From: Lonicera japonica
Lineage: Eukaryota; Streptophyta; Magnoliopsida; Dipsacales; Caprifoliaceae
Length of the DNA stretch: 64,000 nucleotides
Reading direction: 5' to 3'
Assembly (NCBI GenBank): GCA_021464415.1
Contig: CM038471.1
Coordinates: 77,916,414 to 77,980,413, forward strand
Part shown: one piece after another, positions 23,337 to 35,443 of the stretch
Layout: each line of letters opens with the position of its first letter
Numbering within the stretch: the first letter of the stretch is position 1
The notes under the pieces: generated by a model
What the model saw: the letters and a program-made list of their open reading frames with translations, nothing else
The model's database searches: none
Told to the model about the DNA's origin: nothing
Made by a program: the position numbers and the translations under genes

Positions 23337-24835
23337 TAATTGACTTATTTTAAATAATATATTGATGAAAGTAAAGGTAGTAAGAAAAGGTTAAAAGTAA
23401 AAGGAATAGGAAAAAAAAATACTTCTTCAACTTTCATCTTCGTTTGTCAAAATAAATAAATAAAAAAAAACTTCATTTTCAAGCTCTCCTTGCTAAAAGT
23501 GAGTTTCGACAAATATATTTTATTTTAGCACGACTTCCTTTGGCAAATTTCACCGTTGATTTTTTTTATATCTCATGCATTATTCTCCTCTCTTTCATTT
23601 CTTTATTTAATAAACCTTAAAATATATTTGGAATTATGTTTATTGTTGGAACTTGTATACCGAAAATTTTAAATTTGGAGTTATGTTGCTGGATCTTGTA
23701 TACCATAAATTCTAGATTTGCAATTAAATTTATATGCTATATTTATATATTGAAAATTATATCGATAGTTAAACATTATATTCATGAATAAAGGCATTTA
23801 CAGATTTAGAATGAAAATTGCATAATAGAAACAACAGTAATAGTCAATATCGTACCCATGTTCTTATTTGGAGCTAAAACGAAAATAATGAATATAGTGT
23901 ATGGTTAAACTAGTCATTTTTGATTCACTCGTTGACAATAGATGTTTTATTATTGAACAATTAAACTAATATAATTGTAGAATTATTATTTTGATCAGTC
24001 AAATTATCTGCTAAGTTAGCACAATGTTATTAAAAAAAAAAAACTTTTAATAAACCCTTAAAGAAAATAGAAAATAAATTAATATAGAAATAGATGCTGG
24101 TTAGAAATCTAAATTAAAAATAAAATATAAAATTAATTTTAATTAGTGATATATATTTTTCAATTTTTTAAAAATATAATATTATGAAAGTAGGTTAAAA
24201 AGTTCTATTATAAATAAAATCATCCATTCGAATTAGAGTAGGGTGAGTATGATCTCTCCCTTTCTCTGTCTTACTTGATATTCTGAATTCTCTACCATTT
24301 ATTATTGTAATAGTTGGTTAGGTGTTGTTTGATTGTAGTTCCATTATATTTATGAAATCAACTATCTTAATTACAATCGTTTAATTCATAAATTATTTTA
24401 ATATTAGTGTTTGGTTATAAAAACAAATTAATATGAGAAATACAAGCTCAATTAATTCTTCTTCTTCTTTTCAAATTAGAGCAATGAGTAGATTATATAA
24501 GATATTTAAAAAGACAACTTAAAATAAACATCATTAACTCTGAATGTATACATAGCTTAAAAGTTCCCACAGTTCATGCAAAAGAACAAGGCAGTAAATT
24601 ATACTAGAAATTAGGTAGAATATCTTATTATATATTGATTTTTACCAAAAATTCAATAAATAATATATTTTTTTGAATGAAAGGCTTATTTTTAATTGGT
24701 AATTAGTGTAAGAGGCCTATTTTGTTTTATATTTTAAATGAAGGTATTTGAATAAATTTAAATATCATTTAATTAATAAAAACATGTTATATATTACCTA
24801 AATTACCCCCTCTTTATGAAATTTGCACAAAAAAT
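23337..24835. other. Very AT-rich intergenic DNA
   Basis: No gene or bounded element is recognised. The two copies of ATACC.(A)AA.TT..A.ATTTG phrases near 23655 and 23700 are a small local duplication. Confidence 0.4.
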
Positions 24836-25065
24836 ATGGACTGCAAAATTCATATTGCAGTGAAATATAAACTGCAATATGAATTTTGCACAAAAAATAT
24901 GGACTTTAAAGTTCACATTGCATTAAAATATGGACTACAATATGAACTTTGCACCAAAAATATGAACTGCAAAGTTCATATTGCAGTAAAATATGAATTG
25001 CAAAGTTCATATTACAGTGAAATATAGACTGCAAAGTTTATATTGCAGTCCATATTTTAATGCAT
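24836..25065. repeat. Phased array of seven 18-bp motifs with 31-32-bp period
   Basis: The motif TGCAAAGTTCATATTGCA or its reverse complement starts at 24842, 24873, 24905, 24936, 24968, 24999 and 25030; spacings are 31, 32, 31, 32, 31 and 31. Orientations are + - + - + + +. The linkers are 13-14 bp A-rich (AAAATATGGA type). The motif ends TGCAA/TTGCA are palindromic. Copies differ by zero to three bases. The 63-aa frame across the array merely translates the repeat and is not a gene. Confidence 0.85.
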
Positions 25066-25782
25066 ATTGGTATTTTTAGTTTATTTTAAATGTTGGGATG
25101 TCATTTTACAATGAAAAAAAAGGACACATGTCATATTATCAATAAAATAAAAAATAGGCCCTTTATTTACAAAAAAATTATTCCTCGACTTTAGTGTGAA
25201 AATCGTTCTCTAATAAGACATTTTTTTTAATTGTCTCTAAATTATATTTTGGAAGGGAGTTCAGGAGTCATAAAAATGGAGATTTTCCTCAAAAATTTGA
25301 AGAAAGGAAATCATTTCAATTATTTTTTTATAATTCTATCATACTTCTTGGCATTTTTTTGACATAGGCACGATAATTGTTAAAATTAAATTTACGTACT
25401 CTTTTCTTTTTTTTTTTCCAAAAATTAATCGTAGGTACTCTTTCCATCCAAATCCGTTAAAAAGTTAAGAGATGCCAATTACATGTGAATTAATTTTTCA
25501 CTTATTCATTATTTTTTTCCCTATTTTTTTTGTTGTTGTTCTTTTTAGTTTATCTTTCTTTGACATATTGTTAAAAGTCACATGATATACACATGCCTGT
25601 TAATTTAGTATTGAACTGAAAGCCACATGGAATTTATGTTCACCAAGCTAGCGAGTTGAATAAAAAAACGTTTAAATATAATTAGACCGATAAGTACCTA
25701 AATCTGGCTAATTTTAAAAAATACATACTTACGTCAAATCTTGATCATTATCATAATACCCAAGTCTAAATAACCGTACTTA
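25066..25782. other. AT-rich intergenic DNA
   Basis: No gene is seen. It includes T-rich tracts near 25390-25420 and 25500-25560. Confidence 0.4.
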
Positions 25783-26188
25783 GGCCATCTCCAATGGTGT
25801 TTTTTATTTTTGCATTTCTATCCTATGTGTCAATATTATTTTATAATATTTCTATATCTATTGGCAATATATTTATATTGGTGTAGAAGGATAGAAAATA
25901 TGGTCTCCAATGGTGATTTCTATTGTTCAATTTCTTCCTTACTTTGTCCCCTATTTAATGAAGAGAGAGAATTAGTGGGTGTACAACAACCAATAAAAAT
26001 TTGCCATGTCACATAGAGAATTTCTATCACCATTTCTACATGTAGAAATGGTGATAGAAATTCCCAATTCCAATAGACTTCCACCTAGGATAGAAATAGA
26101 GATAGAAATGCCCATTGGAGAAGATTTTTTCTATTATTCATTTCTATCATAGAAATTTGCTTGGGTAGAAACACCATTGGAGATGGCC
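25783..26188. mobile_element. Tourist/PIF-Harbinger-type MITE with TTA TSD
   Basis: The ends are GGCCATCTCCAATGGTGTTT on the left and the exact reverse complement on the right. TTA is duplicated at 25780-25782 and 26189-26191, the 3-bp TSD of PIF/Harbinger elements. A perfect 44-bp palindrome with centre ACATGT (26019-26062) lies inside. It is 406 bp long and non-coding. Confidence 0.85.
26019..26062. repeat. Perfect 44-bp palindrome
   Basis: AATTTCTATCACCATTTCTA followed by CATG and then the exact reverse complement. It is self-complementary without a loop and lies in the MITE at 25783-26188. Confidence 0.95.
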
Positions 26189-26289
26189 TTATGACAGAGA
26201 TATTTTTCTTTTGAAAGCAAGTAGTATCCACCAGCCCAAAATTCACGTAAGTTAGAGGTCATATATACTTGAGATTGGGTTCATTCTAA

Positions 26290-26613
26290 GGTTCCGTTTA
26301 GTTTACAAAAAAAAATTTATTTATTTTCTTTTTTTTATAGGGGTAGAATACTAAATTTTTTGTCAAATTTTTTTTTTTTTGTGTTTGGTAAAATATAGAA
26401 AATATTTAGGTAAAAGTATTATTGTCTAAATTTTTTGTAATAAATGCTTGAAAATCACATGAAAAAATCAATCGCATATGTTTTGAGATGAATGGTTTTA
26501 CCCCCTACTTTTTCTTCTCTCAAGAAAGTGTTTCTGAAATTTGTGCTTACCAAACAAAGGAAAGGAACGACTTTCCTTTCCCGAGTACTAAAGTCCGTGA
26601 ACCAAACGAGGTC
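26290..26613. mobile_element. Tourist-like MITE with TAA TSD
   Basis: The left end GGTTCCGTTTAGTTTAC pairs with the right end (reverse complement GACCTCGTTTGGTTCAC). TAA is on both sides (26287-26289, 26614-26616). Length is 324 bp with no coding content. The terminal match is imperfect, so this is an old copy. Confidence 0.65.
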
Positions 26614-26616
26614 TAA

Positions 26617-28778
26617 AGGTTGAGTAACTTCTAAAGGTCTCCTCCTCAGCTACGCGAACCGATCTCTAAGACTAGTTGATTTAGAGAATTAGAGGTAACA
26701 AATTTCAAATTTAATACAAACCTTTGCTATTCATTCACTTTGGCATTTTGTTGAGTAGCTAAAATTTGAATTCACGCGTTATCAGCTGTCAGATTCTTAT
26801 TTCCCTTCTCTCACCATTGTTCCAATTGACAAAAGAAAACAAAAAGACTAATGGCAGATTTTAAGGAAGTAATTTAAAAAAATAATAGTAATAAAATAAA
26901 AATTCACAAATACACACATAGATGAGTTGAGTCCAATACTAATTACATCGCGTACATTTCTAACGCACATTTCTCATCTAAGTGTGGTCATGGGCCACGA
27001 CCCCATCATCTCAAGTATATTCTACTATTTTCTTATTGCAATTATCTCTTTTATCTATACCACTGCATATGAAAGATATTTTGACACTTTAATATTTCAT
27101 TCCAGTGCTCTAACAAGTTAACCTGTGAACTTTTATAACTCTCAACATGATTTGTATGTTTAATTGTTCATAGAGGTTAACCGTCAATATAATAAGTTTT
27201 GTTTGAATTGTGTTTGAACATTTTCATAAAGTACAGCTATCGGTACTTCACATGAGTTCCATCTTTGGCATTCTAATATATATGGTTTTTAGTGATACAA
27301 CTTTGGAATGCTAGAGGTAGAGGTGAAGGCACTAAGGAGCACGGGGGCAATGGATTTCAAATTTTTTTATTAGGTATGGGATATTTTTTTGGAAAAAATA
27401 AAATAAAAAATATAAACACTTTTATGCATAAAAATAAACTTGAAGGTACACTACTATAAGCGGCTAAACTTAACAAATTAAAGTCCAACCGTCCAGCTTC
27501 TTCTTTATCTCTCTGTCTTACTTCTTAATCTCTGTCTCAACTTCTTCTTCTCCATTTCACCTATCTGTCTCACTCTTACACCAGCCCACCACGACACCAC
27601 GCCGCACCATTGCACCAGACCACCACCATACACCAACCCACTGCCCACAATGCTCGAGCCATGATCTATTTTTCTAAGTATATTTTTTAATAACACTGAT
27701 AAAGATGAAGTGTTACAAGACTTCTAAAATGGGAAAAAACGTAAAATTCTATTGTAATTGTTTGTGATAGAGTAACTTAATAATTTGGTTTACTCAGCCA
27801 GTCACAAGAAGACATGTGGTCACCTACGTCAGCAGTGAATACCGTTGTGGAGAAAGAGCTCAAGAACTTTGGCCTGAATGCCATTTAGGAGCCCGAGCTT
27901 TGGAAAGCATGCGTATTTAACTTAAATGTTGTTTTCATACATCCAATTTCAAAACTCAAATACCAGAGCTCCTCCAATTAGCTCTGGAGATATCTGGTCA
28001 ACCACTGTGTCAGAATAAGTGCAGACAGTATGGACGACTTCTATCAACTCCATCAACGTTGCAGAGTCTTCCTTAATTTTATTAAGTGCATACCAATTAT
28101 ATTAAATGGGACGGAATACATAGATAAGCAACATCAAAGTTTGTGATGATGAGGGATAACTCTTGACCTGCTTTGAGAGCCTTCTCACATGTTTCTCCAT
28201 CTGTAATATATATATATATATATATATATATATGGGACGTATTTACTTCCCTCAACAACTAAACTTTTAACAATCAAGTTTTTATTACAAGAGTTTTACT
28301 ACAACACTACAAGGTAAAAAAAACAATGCTTGAAAGAGATATATAGAGAAACAAAGTTCTAAAGCACACGACAGAGTTCCAAGTGTAGAGCATTTAGGTT
28401 TTGAATGGCTTAGAACTCTTCCAGTTGTAATGTTATAAGCATAGAATAGCTAAAGATATAATGTTTGTTTGTAATTTGGACTTATTTAATTATTATTGTT
28501 CACTCATTTGACTGTGTGGTTAAAAATAAATCCATTCTAGATTTTCGCACCAACAATTCGCATTTACTATTTTAATTGTATGAACTATTGTTATTAATAT
28601 TATTATGTTTGAGCTAAAATTTTAAATATGATTTAATGCATTTTGAATTTCAACCAAATTTAGTCCCCCATTGATTCAATTCATAGATTTGCCAGCAGCT
28701 AGCTAAAGGCATGAAGTGCCAATAGTTATACATTTTTTATACTAACTTTTACTTTTTTAAAATACCCTTTGCATATTA
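26617..28778. other. Intergenic DNA, no gene recognised
   Basis: Contains a (TA)n microsatellite at 28206-28233 and C-rich chance frames near 27500-27690. Nothing coding can be supported. Confidence 0.4.
28206..28233. repeat. (TA)n microsatellite
   Basis: About fourteen TA dinucleotides. Confidence 0.9.
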
Positions 28779-31475
28779 TCTATATTATAAAACAAGGATT
28801 TTTTTCAATAAAATAATAAATCAATCCAATGTCTCATATTAATTCGTTATAGTGTTAACACTTTTAGACCATTAGATCACTTTTATACTCACATTAAGAT
28901 GTCAAATCAACTCAACATTTACTCACACACTAAACATACACACAAATATAACTCTTACATCTCCCTACTTTTTTACAACATTTCTCTCTCATCAAATTTT
29001 TAAAAAACTTTCAAATGCCATAACTTTAAATTTACAAATTCAACTTTAATAAAATTTATATATTTAAAATATGTTCATCAAGATCTACAAATCAAGATCC
29101 ATTGTGATTATTAAATTATGTATACAAAAAGATTTAAGAAAACTTATAAAACATGACAACTATAATGGTAAAAAACTTATAAAATATTACAACTATAATG
29201 GCACACTTGACGTATTTCTAATTCATTAGTTATTGAAAATATTACACAATAAATAAAAGATACCGAAATAAAATTAAAAATAATAAAATATCCCGATCGA
29301 ATATGTTTTAATCCAAACAAAGCCAAATAAGGCGGAATTTTTTTATACTAGGGTCCGTGTAGGTAATTAGGGTAGTAATCATGCATCACATACATTAAAT
29401 TAAGCACTAATCGTTAAACCCTAGGATCTATACTGTTCAATAAAAATCGATAGAAAACATACCTTGTATGAGATTTCGAATTAAAGGTGATGAACACGGT
29501 GGATAGAACCTTCTGTTGTTGTCGTTCTAGCGTCGAAAATACAACACCTTTACGGTATGCACACACGAACGAGATCAAATCCTTGCTTGGTGTACTAGCG
29601 CCTTAGGGTTCTTCTCACACCTATTTCGTTCTCTGCCTCTATGACTCTATTAGACGGCCAAGAAGAACAAATGTTTCATTTTAAAGGAAAACCCTAGTGA
29701 GAACCCTAAGCAACAAACGAATTAGGCCCAAGTCCAACTTGGCCCGTTTTAATTCGTTTTTGATCCAACTCGTTTTGGTGTGCGACCCTGTAGGTTTATA
29801 CTCTTTGGCAGTATAATTAAAAGTCCGTTTTTATTATACGAATAATAAGCGGTCTCTAGTAAAACATTACTATTACCCAAAAGGTATAAAGGTCAAAACG
29901 ACACAACCATAAATTGATATTCCACATATTAACTCTTTTTGTCAATCGATATCTAGATTGAATACAAGACTAGGCAAGTGTCATTCTTGTATAGTTCAAT
30001 CTTTATTTCTTGATCTCTAGGTATAATTAATCTAATGCAAATGACACATCATTTGTGCATGGCCATGCAAATATTAATTATACTTATCAAGGGGTCCAAA
30101 GATATCTCTCTCATTATATGAGAGTGACAAATCTCATCTTGATCAACTACATACCTCTGCATAGTTCATAATATGCTTGATCATCATCTTTATAATTACT
30201 CGGTCAAGAGCAACGTTTGATAATGCCTGACACGCTAATCCCTATGTTGGTAACCATGACGATCTCAGGTCTGAGGATAATACGATATCACAAATGGGGA
30301 ACATCACTGATGACATTATGTAACACTCCTCGCAGTGTCCCCAAAGCGGGTCGGTCCAATACTTTGTTCCCTAACAAGTATCAGTGTCTTCAGCTTGATA
30401 TCTCCATATCTATGACTTGTGGAACATAGTCATCAGCTGACTCATACTCCAATCATTATATCAATGTGATCCTAGATTATTGAAACATGATTAGGGATAT
30501 CAAAATAATATTATTATAACATTACCAGTATCCCACAATCAAGTCACGTCCTTGATGAACTAGTATTAATATATATTATTTATTAGAGAACATAAAGTAA
30601 AACGAAATAAACTTTATTAATAACAATAAGCATAAGATATCCAAGTACAAATCATAATCTATGAATAGTCCTAGGACATATCTCTTTCAGTCCGACCTAC
30701 CTCAAATATAATATTTTTTTCTTTTTATCTCTCATCAAATTTTTAAAAAACTTTCAAATGCCATAACTTTAAATTTACAAATCCAACTTTAATAAAATTT
30801 ATATATTTGAAATATGTTCATCAAGATCTACAAATCAAGATCCATTGTGATTATTAAATTATGTATACCAAAAGATTCAAGAAAACTTCTAAAACATTAC
30901 AACTATAATGGCATACTTAAGGTATTTCTAATTCAATAGTTATTGAAAATATTACACAATGAATAAAAGATATTGAAATTAAATTAAAAATAATAAAGTA
31001 TTCCGATTGAATATGTTTCAATCCGAACAGAGCCAAATGGGGCGGATTTTTTTTATATTAGGGTCCGACCTACCTCAAATATAATATATATATTTTTTCT
31101 TTTAAATACACTTATAATACCATTACAATATAAAATGGTCGAGGCGATTTCAGGGCGAGAATTTTTTATATTACAGTTCGATCTGCCTCGAATATAATAT
31201 TTTTTTCTCTTTTAAATACACTCATAATATCATTATATTATAAAATGGTCAAGACGATTTTAGGTCTAATCGGACAAGTAAGACATGTCTCGGGTGAGGA
31301 TGACCATATTTTTAGTTTGACATGTTTTGTTTTTGTGATACCTTATCTGTTTTCATTCCTAGATAATATACATTTATACACATCTTTAATCCTCTCATTT
31401 TTTACGTAATTATATTTTATTTGAATATTATATTTTATTCTTTTTATCGTGCCGGACGGCACGAATATACCCCAG
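28779..31475 (+). mobile_element. Helitron-like element carrying tandem repeats, split by a solo LTR
   Basis: The 5' end ATTA|TCTATATTATAAAACAAGG matches the usual Helitron start (TC after an A). The 3' end has a GC hairpin (CGTGCCGGACGGCACG, 31449-31464) about 7 bp before CCAG|T, one base from the canonical CTAG|T. No TSD is expected. Inside, a unit of about 350 bp (TCTCATCAAATTTTTAAAAA ... GGGTCCG) occurs at about 28985-29357 and 30725-31066, followed by two shorter units ending near 31160 and 31265. The first unit is interrupted by the solo LTR. Without it the element is about 1.36 kb and non-autonomous. Confidence 0.65.
29358..30689. mobile_element. Solo LTR (Copia-like), 5-bp TSD
   Basis: A 1332-bp block begins TGTAGGTAATTAGGG and ends TCTCTTTCA. 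GTCCG is duplicated on each side (29353-29357, 30690-30694). TG...CA ends with a 5-bp TSD are LTR hallmarks, and no gag-pol or second LTR is present, so it is a solo LTR from recombination. The minus-strand reading TGAAAGAGATATGTCC resembles plant Copia LTR starts, so the original element probably ran on the minus strand. Confidence 0.82.
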
Positions 31476-32055
31476 TCTTAATATATAAAATCAACATCCT
31501 TTTCAACTGCCAAGAAAACTTTGTTAGACTTCTTTAATTGTTTATTGTCCCTTGCAGTCTTATTTTACCTTTTCATTAGTAAGGCAACAATTACTTTTAC
31601 AACTGGACATAACTTTTTCAAATTTAAATTATTTATATTCGACTGAAGTACACAAAAAAGTAACAATGTTGCACGAAGAATTAGTAACATTGAGATAAAA
31701 TGTTAGTATTATTATTATTTCTACAATTTCTTAATACAAAATGATGTGACACTAATATAATAAATTTATAAAAACACATATGTAATGCTTTATTCATCTA
31801 TTCTTCTAATTAACGTTACATTAATTATATAAAAAAAATTGTAACAAAAAATGTTAGGTGACAAATAATTCTTCTCAAATAAGGTTCAGGCGACTCAATC
31901 GCATGGATAAAAAAATTAAAGTTCAGGTGACAAATTCTTCTTCTCTCTTATTCAAGACAAATGATTCTTCCCAAAACATGAAAACACACATAACCCGGCC
32001 AACTAATTCTCCTTGGTACTTATTCGAAAAAGTCAAAAACCAAATAAATAAATAA

Positions 32056-32340
32056 GTGAATAATTGTCAATCTTTTGTTTTTGCTTTTAATAATTCTTGT
32101 GAGGACCTATCTTTGTTTGATCTCGTTGTTGAAGATTGTCGTTACTCAGTTAGAACTATTGAGTCGTACAGGATAAAGTTTGTTAGAAGATCAGCAAATG
32201 AAATTGCTCATAAGATTGCTAGGATGGCTTTTTTTTAGTCTGGTCGTGAGGTTTGAGAGCTTGTTCCCCCTCATTTTATTTCTAATGTAATTCCGAATTA
32301 TTAATCTATCTTTCATCTTCAAAATAATAAATAAAAAATC
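32056..32340 (+). pseudogene. LINE RNase H C-terminal fragment
   Basis: The frame at 32056-32238 reads SLFDLVVEDC and then KFVRRSANEIAHKIARMAFF, the end of the RNase H domain of plant LINEs (the FVRRSAN..AH..AR block). The rest of the domain is missing. The A-rich end near 32325-32338 is consistent with a LINE tail. It is a dead 5'-truncated piece, related to but in opposite orientation from the one at 4511-5200. Confidence 0.7.
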
Positions 32341-33023
32341 ACTTACCCTTGGCCCATTTACCATCGATCACTTTGACACCTAAAGTATTTCTATTAATTA
32401 TCTTTTGACATTCGTTTTGGAGGATTTGTTTAATCAACTGACCAAACTGTCATCTTCCTTTCCCAAAATTTGTTTTGTTCCAACTATATATGTCGCTCTA
32501 CTTTTTATATCGATTATGTATTTCAATTCAAAAATATTAAATTTTATGTCAATATTCCAATCAACAGTGAATGATTATGATATCCACCCAATTATTTATT
32601 ACAACATGAAAACATTTAGTATGTACTATTACTAAATTACCCTTAGGGAGTGTTTATATTGCGGAGTTGTAATTGGTATTGAGATTTATAAATCTATTGT
32701 ATATATATAAAGTGATGATAGATCTCCGTGCTTCGTTGGGTTTAAATCTTGAATTTGAAGTGTTTGGTTAACCAATATATAGAATTTGATTTCCAAATTC
32801 AAATATTTTTTGCTAAAAGCTATATTTTGTTAGTTAATATATATATATATATATATATATATTTCGTTAACACACTAAGAATATTTTAAGCATGGCATCC
32901 ACACTATAAATAATAGTAAAAAAAAATAATTTTTTTTCAAACGTTAATGACATAACTCGTTTATTATACTTTAAAAAATAATTAATGCACTTCTAAAAAA
33001 AATTACAAAAGCTATTATTTGTA

Positions 33024-33065
33024 CTAGTTAGCAATATGCGCATTGCGTGGGCGTTTTAAAATTTT
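33024..33065 (-). mobile_element. Possible Helitron 3' end (minus strand)
   Basis: Read on the minus strand, GCCCACGCAATGCGCATATTG precedes AACTAG|T. It resembles a Helitron terminus with an imperfect hairpin. The 5' end was not located, so only the terminus is annotated. Confidence 0.4.
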
Positions 33066-34382
33066 AATGTACATTATTTAATTAATAAATTTGTTTCAAA
33101 AAAGTTTCATAAAACACAATTCGATGCATTTTATGAAGTAGCTTCTCCTATACAATTGAGGAAGACTACTCATGTAGCTTGATACTAAGTAACTGTACTA
33201 ATTGCTCCTTTACACTTCTTATATCCACTAACAAATATCCTGATAAATAAAAAAATACATAAATATAATCATATGAGCTTGAAGAAGAGAGAGCAGCGCA
33301 GTTAGAAACAAGTTTAAACTTTTAACAAATTTAGTAAAAAGGGTCAAAAGAGGGAGGCTCGTATAAGTGTATATCACTATGACATATGGAGGTGGAATAT
33401 TGTGAAAACTTTACCTTATAGTTATGGTAATTCGGACCATATAACAGTGACATTTGGATGGCTATTATTAAAAGTGGTGAAATTTGGTATTGGTAATTGG
33501 GTTATGTTGACGTGTGCCTTAAAAGCATATGTTGAATACCAATTTTTAAAAGTAATTAACTCTCAATATGTATTAAATTGTCACAGATCCTCATACAAAA
33601 TTTTATTATTTTTATTTATAGTAATTTTAACACGTGCCCTAAAGTCACATATTATCATTTTTCTTGGTAATTTAGTATAAACGGTAGTAACAATTTTAGT
33701 ACGATAATACTAATAATATCAAATTTTTAATATAGTTCAATATATCATTGATATTAAAAATTATTATTAATATTGTACCAACTTTCACCGATACGATGCA
33801 ATTATAAATTTATACCATACTATTTTCAAAATTCAGTATAAACAGATAATAATATAATATTCTATGATAATTTTGGTAGAGATTTCACCGTAATAACTTT
33901 TATCTTTCTTTCGACATGATTTAATGCATCAGCCAACGGTGTTAAGTGATGAGGGCCAGGCATAGTTGGAATACGACAAAATTTGAAAGAGAGACAAGGA
34001 CTTGACTGGTTGGCCAAACGGTTGCATGGCGTTAAAGGGCAATTAATTAAAACTTTTGGCGCTAAAGCATGGTTCAAAGTCGCGGTTTCGGAAATCAACT
34101 CGAGCACTCAATTTTCAACTCGGATATTAGTATCGGTTTCGGTTTCGACGATATGGACCGATTTATTATTTAAAAGGCTCAAAAAAATATGAAAAAAATT
34201 CTAAAATATGAAATTAATAAAATGGATCAATTAGATAAGTATAATAACATTATATAGTACAAATTACATATCCTGCATCAAAATACAATCATCTGTCGCA
34301 CTTGATAATAAACTATTACATCATAATTCAATAAATATATAACAATACAATCTTATAAAGTATAAATATTTTAAATATAAGT

Positions 34383-34960
34383 TCAATTATGCCTAGAATA
34401 GTGATATATATTATAATTATCATCATTACTCAAGGACTCTAGTGATGAGGAATAAGGATATAAAGGACGCTGAGAATTAGCATCTGTGGGGTAAGGATGA
34501 GAGGAATTACTAGATGACCCATAATCAGAAAAATTTGGTTGGCCATGGTGATGATAGTACCCAAATCCCTGATAATCACTGTTACTTGAAGATATATTAT
34601 GATACGTTCTACAGCCACTTCTATAATAACCACTATGAGCAGCAATTATATTATTTGATATCCTACTATTAGCATAATTTTGTACAAAACCTCCATAACC
34701 AGTGCTAAAATCATAACTATATATTTTGCCTCCGAAAATGTTATGTCTATGACTATCATAATCATAATAGTCATATTCATGTCCACCATAATAGTGTTGG
34801 CCTAAGTTTAAGCTCTGCAATTGATCATCAATGCGCTGATAGCTTTGTGAATGAGAATCATAATCACTAGAATACTCATCATAATTAGGAAACCTAGTTA
34901 GATCTGCTAGATGCCTACGCTTCTTTTGCTTTATTTTTTTTCTTATTTTTTTCTGTTTCT
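34383..34960 (-). pseudogene. Tyrosine-rich C-terminal remnant, probably of a hAT transposase-like protein
   Basis: The minus-strand frame is open from about 34960 to the stop at 34383. It starts with a lysine-rich stretch, then RRHLADLTRFPNYDEYSSDY, then a low-complexity segment dominated by Tyr, Ser, Gly, Asn and His (HYYGGHEYDYYDYDSHRHN). There is no clear Met start and no recognised catalytic domain. It lies inside the hAT remnant at 34068-35435 in the orientation expected for a transposase tail. The link to hAT C-termini is inference from position and general resemblance. Confidence 0.5.
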
Positions 34961-35177
34961 TTTTCTTCTTCCTTCTTTTAATCTTCTCTTTTTTATGATT
35001 AAACCAATTTAATTAAGCAAAGATTAATAAATTACTTTGGAACAATTGAATAAATCAATATTTTTTTAATAGTTGTTAATTTAATTAAACAAAGATAATA
35101 AATTATTTTGGAACAAATCAACATTTTTTTTAATAAATACCAATTTACAATTCAAGTCTCTTAAGTCCAACATGGAG

Positions 35178-35236
35178 TCCTTTTTTTTTTCTTTTTTTTT
35201 TTCTTTTTTTTTCTTTTTTTTTTCTTTTTAACTTTG
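35178..35236. repeat. (T8-10 C)n microsatellite
   Basis: Runs of eight to ten T separated by single C, five units, inside the hAT remnant. Confidence 0.9.
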
Positions 35237-35443
35237 GTCACTTGATTCAATTATTCAATACGAAGTGAAATATCGACGAAATATCAGCGACTCGGTGTGA
35301 TTTCGGTAAAATATCAATGATATTTCAAAATACCGTGATTTTAATCATATTGGGCCATAATAGCGGTTCGGCACCCCCTATTCTAACTCGATATCGGCCA
35401 TCTCGGATTAGTTTTGACTGATATTTTGAACCATGCGCTAAAG

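Larger units (their letters stand above)
31476..34059. other. AT-rich intergenic DNA with a LINE RNase H fragment
   Basis: Besides the fragments listed separately, nothing coding is recognised. A (TA)n tract lies at about 32836-32862. Confidence 0.4.
34068..35435 (-). mobile_element. hAT element remnant (CATGGTTCAAA ends, 8-bp TSD)
   Basis: Both ends are CATGGTTCAAA in inverted orientation. CGCTAAAG is duplicated exactly (34060-34067, 35436-35443). The 1368-bp interior holds, on the minus strand, a Tyr/Ser/Gly-rich frame (separate entry), sub-terminal CGATATCGG-type repeats at both ends, and a T8-10/C microsatellite (about 35178-35226). No DNA-binding or catalytic hAT domain survives. Confidence 0.85.

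Noticed and set aside
24836..25065. CRISPR-like regular repeat array
   Set aside because: Spacing is regular, but units invert, linkers are similar to each other and the genome is a plant nuclear one. It is listed as a phased repeat instead.
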